Shown here piece by piece: positions 54,843 to 62,877 of a stretch of 64,000 bases of DNA. Position numbers and translations under genes: made by a program. The notes under the pieces are model-generated. The model was not told the DNA's origin. It was given only the letters and a program-made list of their open reading frames with translations, and made no database searches. Positions within the stretch are counted from its first letter, which is position 1. Each line of letters opens with the position of its first letter. This DNA comes from Terrimonas rubra (lineage in GTDB: Bacteria > Bacteroidota > Bacteroidia > Chitinophagales > Chitinophagaceae). The stretch covers positions 744,001 to 808,000 of the forward strand of contig NZ_JBHUOZ010000001.1 of assembly GCF_042686025.1 (NCBI RefSeq), given 5' to 3'.

Positions 54843-54902
54843 TTATTGCCACAATAAAATAAGCAATTTTAGTGTTTTATATATTTTCTCATGTGTGATT
54901 TA

Positions 54903-54936
54903 CCCCCCCGTTTGTCTAATCGGGGGGCTTTTTTTG
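54903..54936 (+). terminator. intrinsic terminator
   Basis: CCCCCCG and CGGGGGG close a hairpin with a 10-base loop, followed by a C and seven T. Confidence 0.9.
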
Positions 54937-55015
54937 TGTATAGAGGGAGAGGTATTCTTGAAAAAGCCAAGATAATCGTATCTTAAACTAATAACGTGCA
55001 TAAAAAACCATTACC

Positions 55016-55435
55016 ATGATTCCCGATAAATTATTTAAAAGTTTGCAGCATTCTTTTCAAGATTTTAAAATGCTTTATAATGGTCAGGAGCTTGAGCCCG
55101 GATATAAACCAGACTACGTGCTAAAAAGAAATAATGAATATATCATTTTAGAGTCAGAAAATACTTCCAGTCGTAAAACTTATGTAGGAGGAATGATGAA
55201 AGCCGCTCATTTTTTACAAAATGAAAAAAAAGGCAAATTAGTTTTTATTGTAGTGCCAAAAGAAAATACCAAAGCTCTATCAATTGCAAAACACTTAACA
55301 CCCTATCTGAATTGGGTAAACGGAAAGACTAATCTTAAAGAGGTATATGTAATTGAAGCAAAACAGTACTACAATAATGATCAATTATTAGCACTGGACT
55401 GTGACGACTTTTATTCTTGTGCCTTAAAAGTTTAA
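55016..55435 (+). CDS. small hypothetical protein with PD-(D/E)XK-like motif
   Basis: The 139-residue protein contains YKPDYVLKRNNEYIILESEN (residues 29-48): Pro-Asp, a short loop, then a strand ending in Glu-Ser-Glu. This has the order of the PD-(D/E)XK nuclease core, but the third position is Glu where Lys is usual, so activity is uncertain. I do not recognise the family. It is A/T-richer than the genes to its left and is the first gene of the likely accessory island. Confidence 0.55.
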   Translation: MIPDKLFKSLQHSFQDFKMLYNGQELEPGYKPDYVLKRNNEYIILESENTSSRKTYVGGMMKAAHFLQNEKKGKLVFIVVPKENTKALSIAKHLTPYLNWVNGKTNLKEVYVIEAKQYYNNDQLLALDCDDFYSCALKV

Positions 55436-55586
55436 AATATTCCTTATAAACCTGAAGAACATCCTGTTTTTAGCTTAGCACTTATATTTTTCCTTAGAGC
55501 TGGCCGAAACTGAAAGAGTGTGACAGATATATTGTGGAATAACGTAATACTATATACTATTTGGTTTTACTCCTTAATTTTAACCT

Positions 55587-56209
55587 ATGAACGTAAAACT
55601 AACCGAAGCACAAAAGAAAATGGAAGCCAGGAATGCCGAAAGTATTGCCGCCATTATGCAGCAAATACTAAAACGGGAAAACCGCCTGGGCCGCAGCCAG
55701 TAGCATTTTTGGGTAGTGGGCCTTAACCAGGCCAATAAAATACTGTTTATTGAACTGATAGACCTGGGCCGCCAGAACCGGGTAAGCGCCAACCCACCCG
55801 ATGTTTTTCGCATGGCCATTTACAAACTGGCCTTAAAGCTGGTGCTGGTGCATAACCACCCCAGCGGGCAAATGCTGCCCTCCACTGCCGATAAAGCTTT
55901 AACCGACCGTATTATTAAAGTGGGCGAAATTATTAATGTACAGGTGCTGGACCATATTATTATAGCCGAAAACGACCATATTTCCTTTGACCAGCTGGGC
56001 ATTATGGACCAGCTACGCGCCTCGGATACCTGGCGTATTATTGAAAAAGACCAGCTGGAAGTACAGGAATGGAAGCAGAAGATGGAAGCTAAGAGGATTG
56101 AGCATGAAAAGGCTTTGACTATTGCAAAAAACTAAAGGCTAAGGGTATGGATGAATCTGAGATAAAGCAGGTGACGGGGTTGAAGCTGGTTGATATTCGA
56201 AAAATATAA
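55587..56209 (+). pseudogene. radC-like JAB-domain gene broken by an amber codon and a frameshift
   Basis: From ATG 55587 a helical N-terminus runs into TAG at 55701-55703, and the same frame then continues with HFWVVGLNQANKILFIELID and LVHNHPSGQMLPSTADKA, the JAB/MPN metal motif of RadC-like proteins. The stop replaces the conserved residue just before HFW (usually Glu). The frame ends at TAA 56133, but shifting by one base in the A run at 56127-56132 continues as KLKAKGMDESEIKQVTGL up to TAA 56207, the expected C-terminus. Two separate lesions make a pseudogene the simplest reading. Confidence 0.8.
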
Positions 56210-56417
56210 CCACACATTAAATAACAAGCAAGGCCGCAACAATTGTAGTACGTTGTGGCTTTTGCATTTTTAAACAACACATTTATAGTTATACTACATA
56301 ATCTTTTCTATAAACAGGGAGAAATTATAACCCCTTTTGCCTAAATACTTATACTTCATTGAAGCCCGTTATAACCCATTTATATATGTATTTACCTATA
56401 TTATTAAGCAATTGTAG
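56210..56417. other. intergenic region upstream of the MazG-like gene
   Basis: No gene. CCGCAAC and GTTGTGG form a weak terminator-like hairpin followed by T-rich sequence (about 56228-56266), and the last 60 bases are A/T-rich. Confidence 0.4.
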
Positions 56418-56441
56418 TAAATTTAGCACTGTAATACAGTG
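56418..56441 (+). promoter_or_regulatory. putative promoter and 15-bp palindromic operator of the MazG-helicase pair
   Basis: TAAATTTA (56418-56425) is one base off TAnnTTTG. CACTGTAATACAGTG (56427-56441) is a perfect palindrome about one central A. The start of transcription would fall within it and the first ATG is at 56448, so a repressor bound there would block expression. Confidence 0.6.
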
Positions 56442-56447
56442 TACATT

Positions 56448-56777
56448 ATGAGCGATATAGAAACGTTAATACAGGAGTTGGTACAGTTTCGGAACGAACG
56501 GGATTGGGACCAGTTTCACAACCCTAAGGATCTTGCCCTGGCAATTAATGTAGAGGCGGGGGAATTACTGGAACTATACCTATGGAAAAGCGCAACTGAA
56601 GCAAACGTAGATAAGGTAAAGGAAGAACTGGCCGATATACTGGCATTTGCTTTATTACTGGCCAATAAATATGGATTTGATGTTAAGCAGATTGTATTAG
56701 ATAAAATTAAAAAAAACGGTGAAAAGTACCCGGTAGATAAAGCCAAAGGCACTGCGAAGAAATATAACGAGCTATGA
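56448..56777 (+). CDS. MazG-like nucleotide pyrophosphohydrolase
   Basis: From ATG 56448 (MSDIETLIQELVQFRNERDW) the product has 109 residues. It shows the all-alpha NTP pyrophosphatase metal motif: EAGE (ExxE) in the second helix and ELAD (ExxD) in the third. This group (MazG, RS21-C6/dCTPase-like) converts nucleoside triphosphates to monophosphates. The last four bases ATGA overlap the start of the next gene, so translation is coupled. It is the upstream partner of the helicase fusion. Confidence 0.93.
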   Translation: MSDIETLIQELVQFRNERDWDQFHNPKDLALAINVEAGELLELYLWKSATEANVDKVKEELADILAFALLLANKYGFDVKQIVLDKIKKNGEKYPVDKAKGTAKKYNEL

Positions 56778-58978
56778 GTACGTCCCAGAGCAAGGTATTA
56801 ATTGACATTTCCACTCCATACCCTTTTAACAGGGACGGTTTAAAAGAATTGGAACAGAACCACTGGGTATCTAACCAATGGCCAGTTGTTTATTTTATAC
56901 AAAACGGTAGTAGGAAAATTGGCTATATTGGTGAATCGGCCAATGCTCTGGCCCGTATTAAAAGCCATTTAGCCAATCCTGAAAAAAGCAATAATCTAAA
57001 TGAAATCTCTATCATAGGAAGTGAGCGGTTTAATAAATCGGCCACATTGGATATAGAATCCAGTTTGATACAATATGTTTCGGCAGAAGGCAGTTTTGAG
57101 TTACAAAATGGTAATTACGGATTATTAAACCATCAATATTATGAAAAAACCCATTACCAGGATATTTTTAAAGAAATTTGGGCACAATTAAGACAGCATA
57201 AGATTGTTGACAGATCGTTAGAAGAAATTGCCAATTCACAGGTTTTTAAATACTCTCCTTATAAATCCCTTAATGAAGATCAATACCTTTCTGTATTAGA
57301 GATAATGAAGGGACTCACAAGTGGACAAAGCAATAAAATTTTTGTTCAAGGTGGCGCCGGTACCGGTAAAACAATATTAGCAACTTACCTGGTTAAGTTG
57401 TTAAAGTCTAATGTGAAATTTGACGATGATACGGATGTAGATAATGACACCTTGGAAGAAGTACGATATATAAAGGCTTTCCAGCAAAAATATCCCACTG
57501 CTACAATTGGCCTGGTAGTAGCCATGAAATCGTTAAGAAAAACATTAAAAAATGTTTTTAGCAAAATACCAGGCTTAAGCAGTACAATGGTGATAAAGCC
57601 AACGGAGACTTTTAATTTGGGTCGCAAATACGATTTACTGATAGTAGATGAAGCGCATCGATTAAGACAATACCGCAATATCAGCTGGATGGGGGCTTTT
57701 ATGGCCGCTAATGAAAAACTGGGATTAGGCGAAGAGGGCACTGAATTGGATTGGATATTAGCGAATAGTCATAATCAAATCTTTTTTTATGACGCTAATC
57801 AATCCGTAAGACCCTCCGATATTGATGAAGAGCGTTTTACTGAACTGATAAAGAAACCCGGTACCATTAACCTGGAACTACATTCACAAATGCGGGTAAT
57901 GGGCGGTAAAGATTATATACGGTTTGTTGAAGAAGTACTGGATCAAAAAAGATTGAAACAGGAAAAATATGCTGTAAAGGAGTATGAGTTGCTTGTTTTT
58001 GATCGCCTGCAGGACATGAAAGATTTATTAGTAGTGCGTGAGTCTGAATACAAGTTATGCCGCATGATAGCGGGCTTTGCCTGGCCCTGGGTGAGTAAGG
58101 AAAAAGATAAAAAACACCTTATGGACATTGAAATAGAGGGTTTGCAATTTCAATGGAATAATGTGGATGAAGATTGGATACATAGCCCCACCGCAAGCAA
58201 CGAAATTGGTTGTGTACACACAACTATGGGTTACGATCTCAATTATAGTGGCGTTATATTTGGTCGCGAAATCAGGTATAATCCTGTTACAGAATCAATT
58301 GAGATTGATCCTAAACATTATTATGATAAAAATGGAAAAAACGGGATTAATAACCCGGAAAAGCTAAAGCGGTACATTCTCAACATTTATAAAAACATGA
58401 TGCATCGTGGCATTCGTGGCACATTTGTATATGCATGTGATCCTGCGTTACGTAAGTATCTTAAACAGTATATTCCAGCCTATCAGTCTACTCCCAAGCT
58501 TAAAGTATTGACAATAAGTGAAGCAAGGTCTAATAACCGGGCCGTACCTTTAATGGATATCTATGCTGCTGCCGGTAACTTCAGCGAGAATCAACAACAT
58601 GAACACCTGCAATGGATTGAACTTACTGAAGATTTAAAAGATAAAGAAAAGTACTTCGTATGTAAGGTAGAAGGAGAATCGATGAACCTTAAAATTCCAA
58701 ATGGTTCTTACTGCCTGTTTAAGTACTATGAAGGCGGAACAAGAGAAGGCCAGATTGTGTTAGCTGAAAGTACTGATATTCAGGATAAAGATTTTGGCTC
58801 GGGCTATACTGTAAAACAATACCAAAGCACTAAAAAGATTACCGAAGAAGGTTGGCAGCATGAATCTATTACATTAAAACCAGAGTCAAGCAATAGTGGT
58901 TATAAAGCTATTGAACTGGATAGTGATACATTGCTTTCATTAAAGGTGATTGGTATTTTTAAAAAGATTCTGGAATAA
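56774..58978 (+). CDS. GIY-YIG nuclease, Schlafen-group-3/DUF2075 helicase and LexA-like protease fusion
   Basis: Three parts can be read in the 734 residues. Residues 36-125 form a GIY-YIG nuclease: VVYF (38-41), GYIGES (50-55), Arg61, Glu95 and Asn119. Residues 165-570 form the DUF2075 (SLFN-g3) helicase/ATPase: Walker A GGAGTGKT (193-200), Walker B LLIVDEAH (288-295), LHSQMRV (369-375). Residues 595-734 match LexA/UmuD S24 peptidases: a cleavage-site-like AAAGN (Ala600-Gly601), Ser636 in GESM and Lys681 in YTVKQY, with PESSNSGYKAIEL as in LexA's end. All catalytic residues of the autoprotease and of the ATPase appear intact. It is translationally coupled to the MazG-like gene. Confidence 0.93.
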   Translation: MSTSQSKVLIDISTPYPFNRDGLKELEQNHWVSNQWPVVYFIQNGSRKIGYIGESANALARIKSHLANPEKSNNLNEISIIGSERFNKSATLDIESSLIQYVSAEGSFELQNGNYGLLNHQYYEKTHYQDIFKEIWAQLRQHKIVDRSLEEIANSQVFKYSPYKSLNEDQYLSVLEIMKGLTSGQSNKIFVQGGAGTGKTILATYLVKLLKSNVKFDDDTDVDNDTLEEVRYIKAFQQKYPTATIGLVVAMKSLRKTLKNVFSKIPGLSSTMVIKPTETFNLGRKYDLLIVDEAHRLRQYRNISWMGAFMAANEKLGLGEEGTELDWILANSHNQIFFYDANQSVRPSDIDEERFTELIKKPGTINLELHSQMRVMGGKDYIRFVEEVLDQKRLKQEKYAVKEYELLVFDRLQDMKDLLVVRESEYKLCRMIAGFAWPWVSKEKDKKHLMDIEIEGLQFQWNNVDEDWIHSPTASNEIGCVHTTMGYDLNYSGVIFGREIRYNPVTESIEIDPKHYYDKNGKNGINNPEKLKRYILNIYKNMMHRGIRGTFVYACDPALRKYLKQYIPAYQSTPKLKVLTISEARSNNRAVPLMDIYAAAGNFSENQQHEHLQWIELTEDLKDKEKYFVCKVEGESMNLKIPNGSYCLFKYYEGGTREGQIVLAESTDIQDKDFGSGYTVKQYQSTKKITEEGWQHESITLKPESSNSGYKAIELDSDTLLSLKVIGIFKKILE

Positions 58979-59002
58979 TATACAAAAATTAATGCTCTTT
59001 AC

Positions 59003-59737
59003 ATGAATGACACCGAAAGCAGGCAGCTGATTGTAAACAACATAGCTCAATATGGTTGCCACGTCATCTTAATTGAGGAGTCAGATTATTTACCCGGTTT
59101 TGTATACAGTATAGGGCTGTATGAAAAGTTTGGACAGCCGGAAATTATTTGCTTTGGCCTACCTACCAATGTAGCGCACAGTCTGATTAACCATGCCTGT
59201 GATTTAATAAAAGAAGGGCAGACATTGCAAGACAATACCCTGTATAGTGGTTTTTTAGAAGGTTATACAATACAACTGCTGCCAGTAGATAAGGATTATT
59301 ACCCCCATTATGTTGGCTATGCAAGCTGGTATTACAATAATTTTGATTTCCCCGTACAACAACTCGTATGGCCCGATAAACAACAGCTTTTCCCCTGGGA
59401 AGAAGGTTTTAACCCCGACTGGAAACTGAAACAACCTTTGCTGGACCGTAATACCGATTTTAAGTTTTACGAAAAGCGCAACCTGGCTGTATTTACTACA
59501 AGGGAAGCTTTTGACGGAGACCCCATTTTATATGTATACCATGACGTAGATGGCGACTGGCAGTTTCATCCCAGCGCTAACCCCGACCTGGGCAATACTA
59601 TGATCGTAAGCCTGGAGAGTATCGTTAAACTTGATCCCAGCGTGAACGAACTGTTTACCCTGGAGTATGGACAAAATGCCTATAGACAAACTAAGGATGA
59701 TGAATGGGTAATTGAAGATGCTCCGGAAGAAGAATAA
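59003..59737 (+). CDS. DUF4262 domain protein
   Basis: The 244-residue protein begins with an alpha/beta region matching DUF4262 (VILIEESDYLPGFVYSIGLYEKFGQPEIICFGL, residues 20-52, then HSLINHACDLI), a family of unknown function found in many bacteria. The C-terminal half (about 155-240) is a separate acidic domain with YHDVDGDWQFHP. It follows the helicase fusion after 24 bases and may belong to the same operon. Confidence 0.85.
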   Translation: MNDTESRQLIVNNIAQYGCHVILIEESDYLPGFVYSIGLYEKFGQPEIICFGLPTNVAHSLINHACDLIKEGQTLQDNTLYSGFLEGYTIQLLPVDKDYYPHYVGYASWYYNNFDFPVQQLVWPDKQQLFPWEEGFNPDWKLKQPLLDRNTDFKFYEKRNLAVFTTREAFDGDPILYVYHDVDGDWQFHPSANPDLGNTMIVSLESIVKLDPSVNELFTLEYGQNAYRQTKDDEWVIEDAPEEE

Positions 59738-59774
59738 ACAAACTACAGGGATTAAAAGCCCGGCTATATTCCAC

Positions 59775-59870
59775 AGCCCAAAGGCTGCGCCGCTTAGGCG
59801 GAAATGCCCGCGGCCTTAAAGCCGGGGGTATTGCAGACGGGCGGCGGACTGGTGATGATAGTAGTACTGC
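59775..59870 (+). repeat. dispersed GC-rich repeat, copy 2
   Basis: GCTTAGGCGGAAAT, GCGGCCT and ATTGCAGACGGGCGG lie in the same order as on the minus strand at 24565-24660. It is in the gap between the accessory island and pnuC and holds no gene. Confidence 0.65.
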
Positions 59871-60019
59871 AGCCGAAAGCCCCAGAGCTAATTAGATAAT
59901 TTGGTGATTTGGAAATTTGGTAATGAGGTTTAGGAAGTTGTAAGTAGTAAGTTATAAGTCGACAGTTATAACGGGCCTGATCCGTTTTTTAGATTGCAAC
60001 TGTTGTTAATGAGTAATAT
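59871..60019. repeat. short repeats after the GC-rich element
   Basis: GATTTGGAAATTTGGTAATG recurs here and at about 46832, and GATAATTTGGTGATTTGG is a related variant. No gene. Confidence 0.5.
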
Positions 60020-60694
60020 TTAGTTTGTTTTAAGTAAATCATCTACCAATGTAAACCGTTGCTGGCGGGCACGTTTTTGCCAGGCACGCAGCCCCGCAAT
60101 AGCCATGATAAAGAGTATAAAATAGTACACACCGGTGAGGGCCAGGCCTTTTACGCCGTAGAGGGGGATGGATACAAAGTCGGTAAGGATCCACCAGTAC
60201 CAGCTTTCTACCTTTTTTTGGGTCATGAGCCACATGCCGGTAAAGGCGCTGGCCGAGGCCAGGGCATCGGCCCAGGGAATGGCCCCTTCAAAGAACAAAG
60301 GCTTTAAGTACAGTAAACTAAGGAAGATGGCGGTGTAACAAACGCCAAAGAACAGCAACTGGTATAGCCACATGCGGCGGTTGCTAAAAGTAATATGCAG
60401 TACGGTTTGCTGCCGGTCGTCTTTTTTAAGCCAGAGCCACCAGCCATATATGCTCATAACCGTATAGTAAAAGTTTACCGCGGCCTCGCCGGGCAGGTGG
60501 TATGTAAAGCTGAGCCAGGTATAAATAACCGTACCTATCAGGCCCGTAGGGTATACCCATACATTTTCGCGCTGGTTAAGCCATACACTGGCAATGCCCG
60601 AAATAACGGCTATATATTCTAACAGCGTGGCGTTTTTTATATTAACAACAAAGCTGGAAAAAAAATCGGCAAGGCTGAATAACAGTACGCTCAC
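60020..60694 (-). CDS. pnuC: nicotinamide mononucleotide transporter PnuC
   Basis: The 224-residue protein has about seven membrane segments and the PnuC signature: NVWVYPTGLIGTVIYTWLSF (near 45), NFYYTVMSIYGWWLWLKK (near 75) and WYWWILTDFVSIPLYGVKGL (near 170). It imports nicotinamide riboside for NAD synthesis. The start is GTG at 60694; this base is also the last base of the M23 peptidase stop codon (TAG then TG), so the genes overlap by one base and share an operon. Confidence 0.93.
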   Translation of the reverse strand: MSVLLFSLADFFSSFVVNIKNATLLEYIAVISGIASVWLNQRENVWVYPTGLIGTVIYTWLSFTYHLPGEAAVNFYYTVMSIYGWWLWLKKDDRQQTVLHITFSNRRMWLYQLLFFGVCYTAIFLSLLYLKPLFFEGAIPWADALASASAFTGMWLMTQKKVESWYWWILTDFVSIPLYGVKGLALTGVYYFILFIMAIAGLRAWQKRARQQRFTLVDDLLKTN

Positions 60695-61314
60695 TATGGT
60701 TGATTGGGGTTGATAAAGGGGTTTTTGTAACGTTTATACGGCCTTAAATATACATCACCCTGCGCAGTTTTAAAGCGGGTGCCTATTTGCTGCCAGCGCC
60801 CCTCCGCCGTACGCTGCCATACCAAGAAGTGTAAATGCGGCATGGCCGTATACCCCGTATTGCCGCTAAGGCCTATGAGCTGGCCCTGTTTTACGGTATC
60901 GCCCACGTTAACAAAAGCCCCGTTGTATTGCAAGTGCCAGTAGCCGGCACGGGTACCATCCTCATGATCGATAATAATAAGGTTACCCTCCGAACGGTAT
61001 TTGGATTTAAGTCCGCCCCGGCTGCCATCCTTTTTTACCCGGGTAACCACCCCACCCCGGGCGGCATAAACGCGGGTACCTACCTGCATATTAAAATCGA
61101 TAGCCGCCCTTTCTTTATGCGTAAGGCGCGAGTAGTAGCCCTGTATTACCCGGTAGGTTTTGCCGGACGCAAAAGGCAGGGCGTACACATAACTGGTATC
61201 CTCCTTTAGTTTACCGCTTTGCAACTGCCGGAATGTGGCCCGCTGCGGGCTGGTGCTTACGCTGCAGGATATGGCGATAACAGACAGGCTTAGTATAAGG
61301 GCCAACCACTTCAT
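60694..61314 (-). CDS. M23 family metallopeptidase lipoprotein
   Basis: The 206-residue product has a type II signal peptide with lipobox ISC (Cys17). The LytM/M23 core contains THKERAAIDFNMQVGTRVYAA (zinc His and Asp, residues 65-85) and GYTAMPHLHFLVW (His-x-His, near 163). Such enzymes cut peptidoglycan cross-links, or in inactive forms regulate amidases; both motifs appear intact. The stop codon overlaps pnuC. Confidence 0.9.
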   Translation of the reverse strand: MKWLALILSLSVIAISCSVSTSPQRATFRQLQSGKLKEDTSYVYALPFASGKTYRVIQGYYSRLTHKERAAIDFNMQVGTRVYAARGGVVTRVKKDGSRGGLKSKYRSEGNLIIIDHEDGTRAGYWHLQYNGAFVNVGDTVKQGQLIGLSGNTGYTAMPHLHFLVWQRTAEGRWQQIGTRFKTAQGDVYLRPYKRYKNPFINPNQP

Positions 61315-61406
61315 GTTATAAAAATAACAAGATTATTACAGCAGGCCATGGGACAAATGTGGTATTTAGGTTAAAGCTTATGGGGCCAGGCATGGCGGCT
61401 AAGTGC

Positions 61407-61787
61407 TTAACCGGCAGCCTCTTCCTGCCGGCGAACCAGCAGTAACCAGTTGTTATCCAACGATAAGTAACCATACTCGTAACAGTACACATAGTTTTTA
61501 CCGGTTTTGGTAAGGTAGCTGTGCGTATGGTAGGTAAAGCTAAAACCCTGGCCCAGCAGTTTATCGCGGGTGGTTTTAATGGTATCGCCACCGGGTGGCA
61601 GAAAAGCTTCCAGTATTTTACGGTTCTTCAGCAGGACGGCATTGACCGCTTTTACGGTTTTGCTGAGCCGGGTTTTTAACTGGTTGTTAAAGGCGCTGCG
61701 GCAGTAATCGTCGCAAAAACGTTTGTCGGTACGGCCTTTTACCGTTTTGCCGCACTGCCGGCAAGCGGTGGTGGATTGTGTTAGCAT
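61407..61787 (-). CDS. small zinc-ribbon protein (DUF2116-like)
   Basis: From ATG 61787 (MLTQSTTACRQCGKTVKGR) the product has 126 residues. CRQCGKTV followed by RFCDDYCRSAF (two Cys pairs, residues 9-28) is a zinc ribbon of the DUF2116 type. The rest is a basic helical region and a short beta domain near residue 90. It may bind nucleic acid. No partner is evident. Confidence 0.75.
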   Translation of the reverse strand: MLTQSTTACRQCGKTVKGRTDKRFCDDYCRSAFNNQLKTRLSKTVKAVNAVLLKNRKILEAFLPPGGDTIKTTRDKLLGQGFSFTYHTHSYLTKTGKNYVYCYEYGYLSLDNNWLLLVRRQEEAAG

Positions 61788-61987
61788 AGGTGGTGATTGG
61801 TTAACTAGCAAAAAGATACAAAAAGTTACCCGATTGTAACCGTTTATACACGACTATAAACGAATACAAACATTTAATCTCCGGTTCAGGGTATTGGCGC
61901 AGTACATCTTTGTGTTGTCGGCCGGGGTTGAACCGGCCGGTTGAAATACATATTAACCGTTGCTCTGGCAACACAATTTTAACCATT

Positions 61988-62329
61988 ATGTACAGTTTAA
62001 AAAACAAAGTTCAGCTGATCGGACATTTAGGCGGCAAGCCCGAAGTGAAAAATACCGACGGCGGTAAAAAAGTAGCCACTTTCAGCATGGCCACCAACGA
62101 AATTTACCGCAATGCTCAGGGTGAGAAAGTAACCGAAACCCAGTGGCACCGCCTGGTGGCCTGGGGCAAAATTGCCGACCGTGTAGAGAAGTATTTGGAC
62201 AAAGGCAAGGAAGTAGCCATTGAAGGCAAGTTGCTTAACCGCAGTTACACAGATAAGGATGGCACGAAGAAGTATATATCGGAAATACTGGTGAATGAGT
62301 TATTACTGATAGGGCCGAAAGTTGCATAA
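61988..62329 (+). CDS. ssb: single-stranded DNA-binding protein
   Basis: The product is 113 residues from ATG 61988; an upstream frame to 61910 lacks coding character. It contains only the OB fold (NKVQLIGHLGGKPE, VATFSMATNEIYRN, TQWHRLVAWGKIAD, EVAIEGKLLNRSY) and lacks the acidic C-terminal tail used by SSB to recruit partners. A chromosome usually also has a longer SSB, so this may be an accessory or stress-type paralogue. Confidence 0.93.
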   Translation: MYSLKNKVQLIGHLGGKPEVKNTDGGKKVATFSMATNEIYRNAQGEKVTETQWHRLVAWGKIADRVEKYLDKGKEVAIEGKLLNRSYTDKDGTKKYISEILVNELLLIGPKVA

Positions 62330-62346
62330 CCACCTGATGAACACCA

Positions 62347-62378
62347 AAGCCGCTGCACGGTTGTGTAGCGGCTTTTTT
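62347..62378 (+). terminator. intrinsic terminator of ssb
   Basis: AAGCCGCT and AGCGGCTT close a hairpin with CAC/GTG inside, followed by six T. Confidence 0.85.
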
Positions 62379-62459
62379 ATTTTTTAATTGCTGGTTGTAT
62401 GGGACTAGGTACACCTCGCCTGCGGCGAGGGAGACGGGCGGGTTTGTTTGACATAGATC

Positions 62460-62875
62460 AATACTCCGTGTTACGCTGTGAAAAACCTTGGTAATACTCT
62501 GTGGTACCAGCCTGCTCCTTTTTAGACATTAGTTTTATGTTTATCCGGAAGACCCCTCCTGCGTCGGGGTGACGAACCCTTTCAAATGATGAACTCCGTG
62601 TTACTTTGTGAAAAGCCTCTGTGTTACACTGTGATACAACACTACCTCTTTTTAAACATGGCTTTTTGTTTATCCGGGAGACTCCTGCTGCGTTGAGGTG
62701 ATGGGTTGTTTCAAGTGATAAACTCCGTGTTACTTGGTGAAAAAACTCTATGATACTTTGTGGCACCACTCACTCCTTTTAAACAAAGTTTTCCTGTTTA
62801 TCCGGGAGCCCCCTCCTGCGTCGGGGTGACGGGTCGTTTCAAATAAAAAACCTTGTGATACTCCGTAGTTCAACA
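62460..62875. repeat. tandem repeat array of about 128 bp, three copies
   Basis: GTTTATCCGG recurs at 62539, 62668 and 62796 (spacing 129 and 128). Shared parts are CTCCGTGTTACTT, TCCGGGAG and CCTCCTGCGTCGGGGTGACG. No gene lies in 62330-62877. Confidence 0.9.
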
Positions 62876-62877
62876 TT

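Noticed and set aside
55587..56209. Amber recoding (stop codon read through) in the radC-like gene.
   Set aside because: A second lesion, a frameshift near the end, makes decay the simpler reading, and nothing suggests TAG is reassigned elsewhere.
54950..59740. Prophage.
   Set aside because: No capsid, tail, terminase, integrase or phage repressor gene is visible; the locus is better described as a small accessory island.
61316..61591. Frame opposite and downstream of the zinc-ribbon gene.
   Set aside because: It overlaps the zinc-ribbon gene in another frame and has no coding features.
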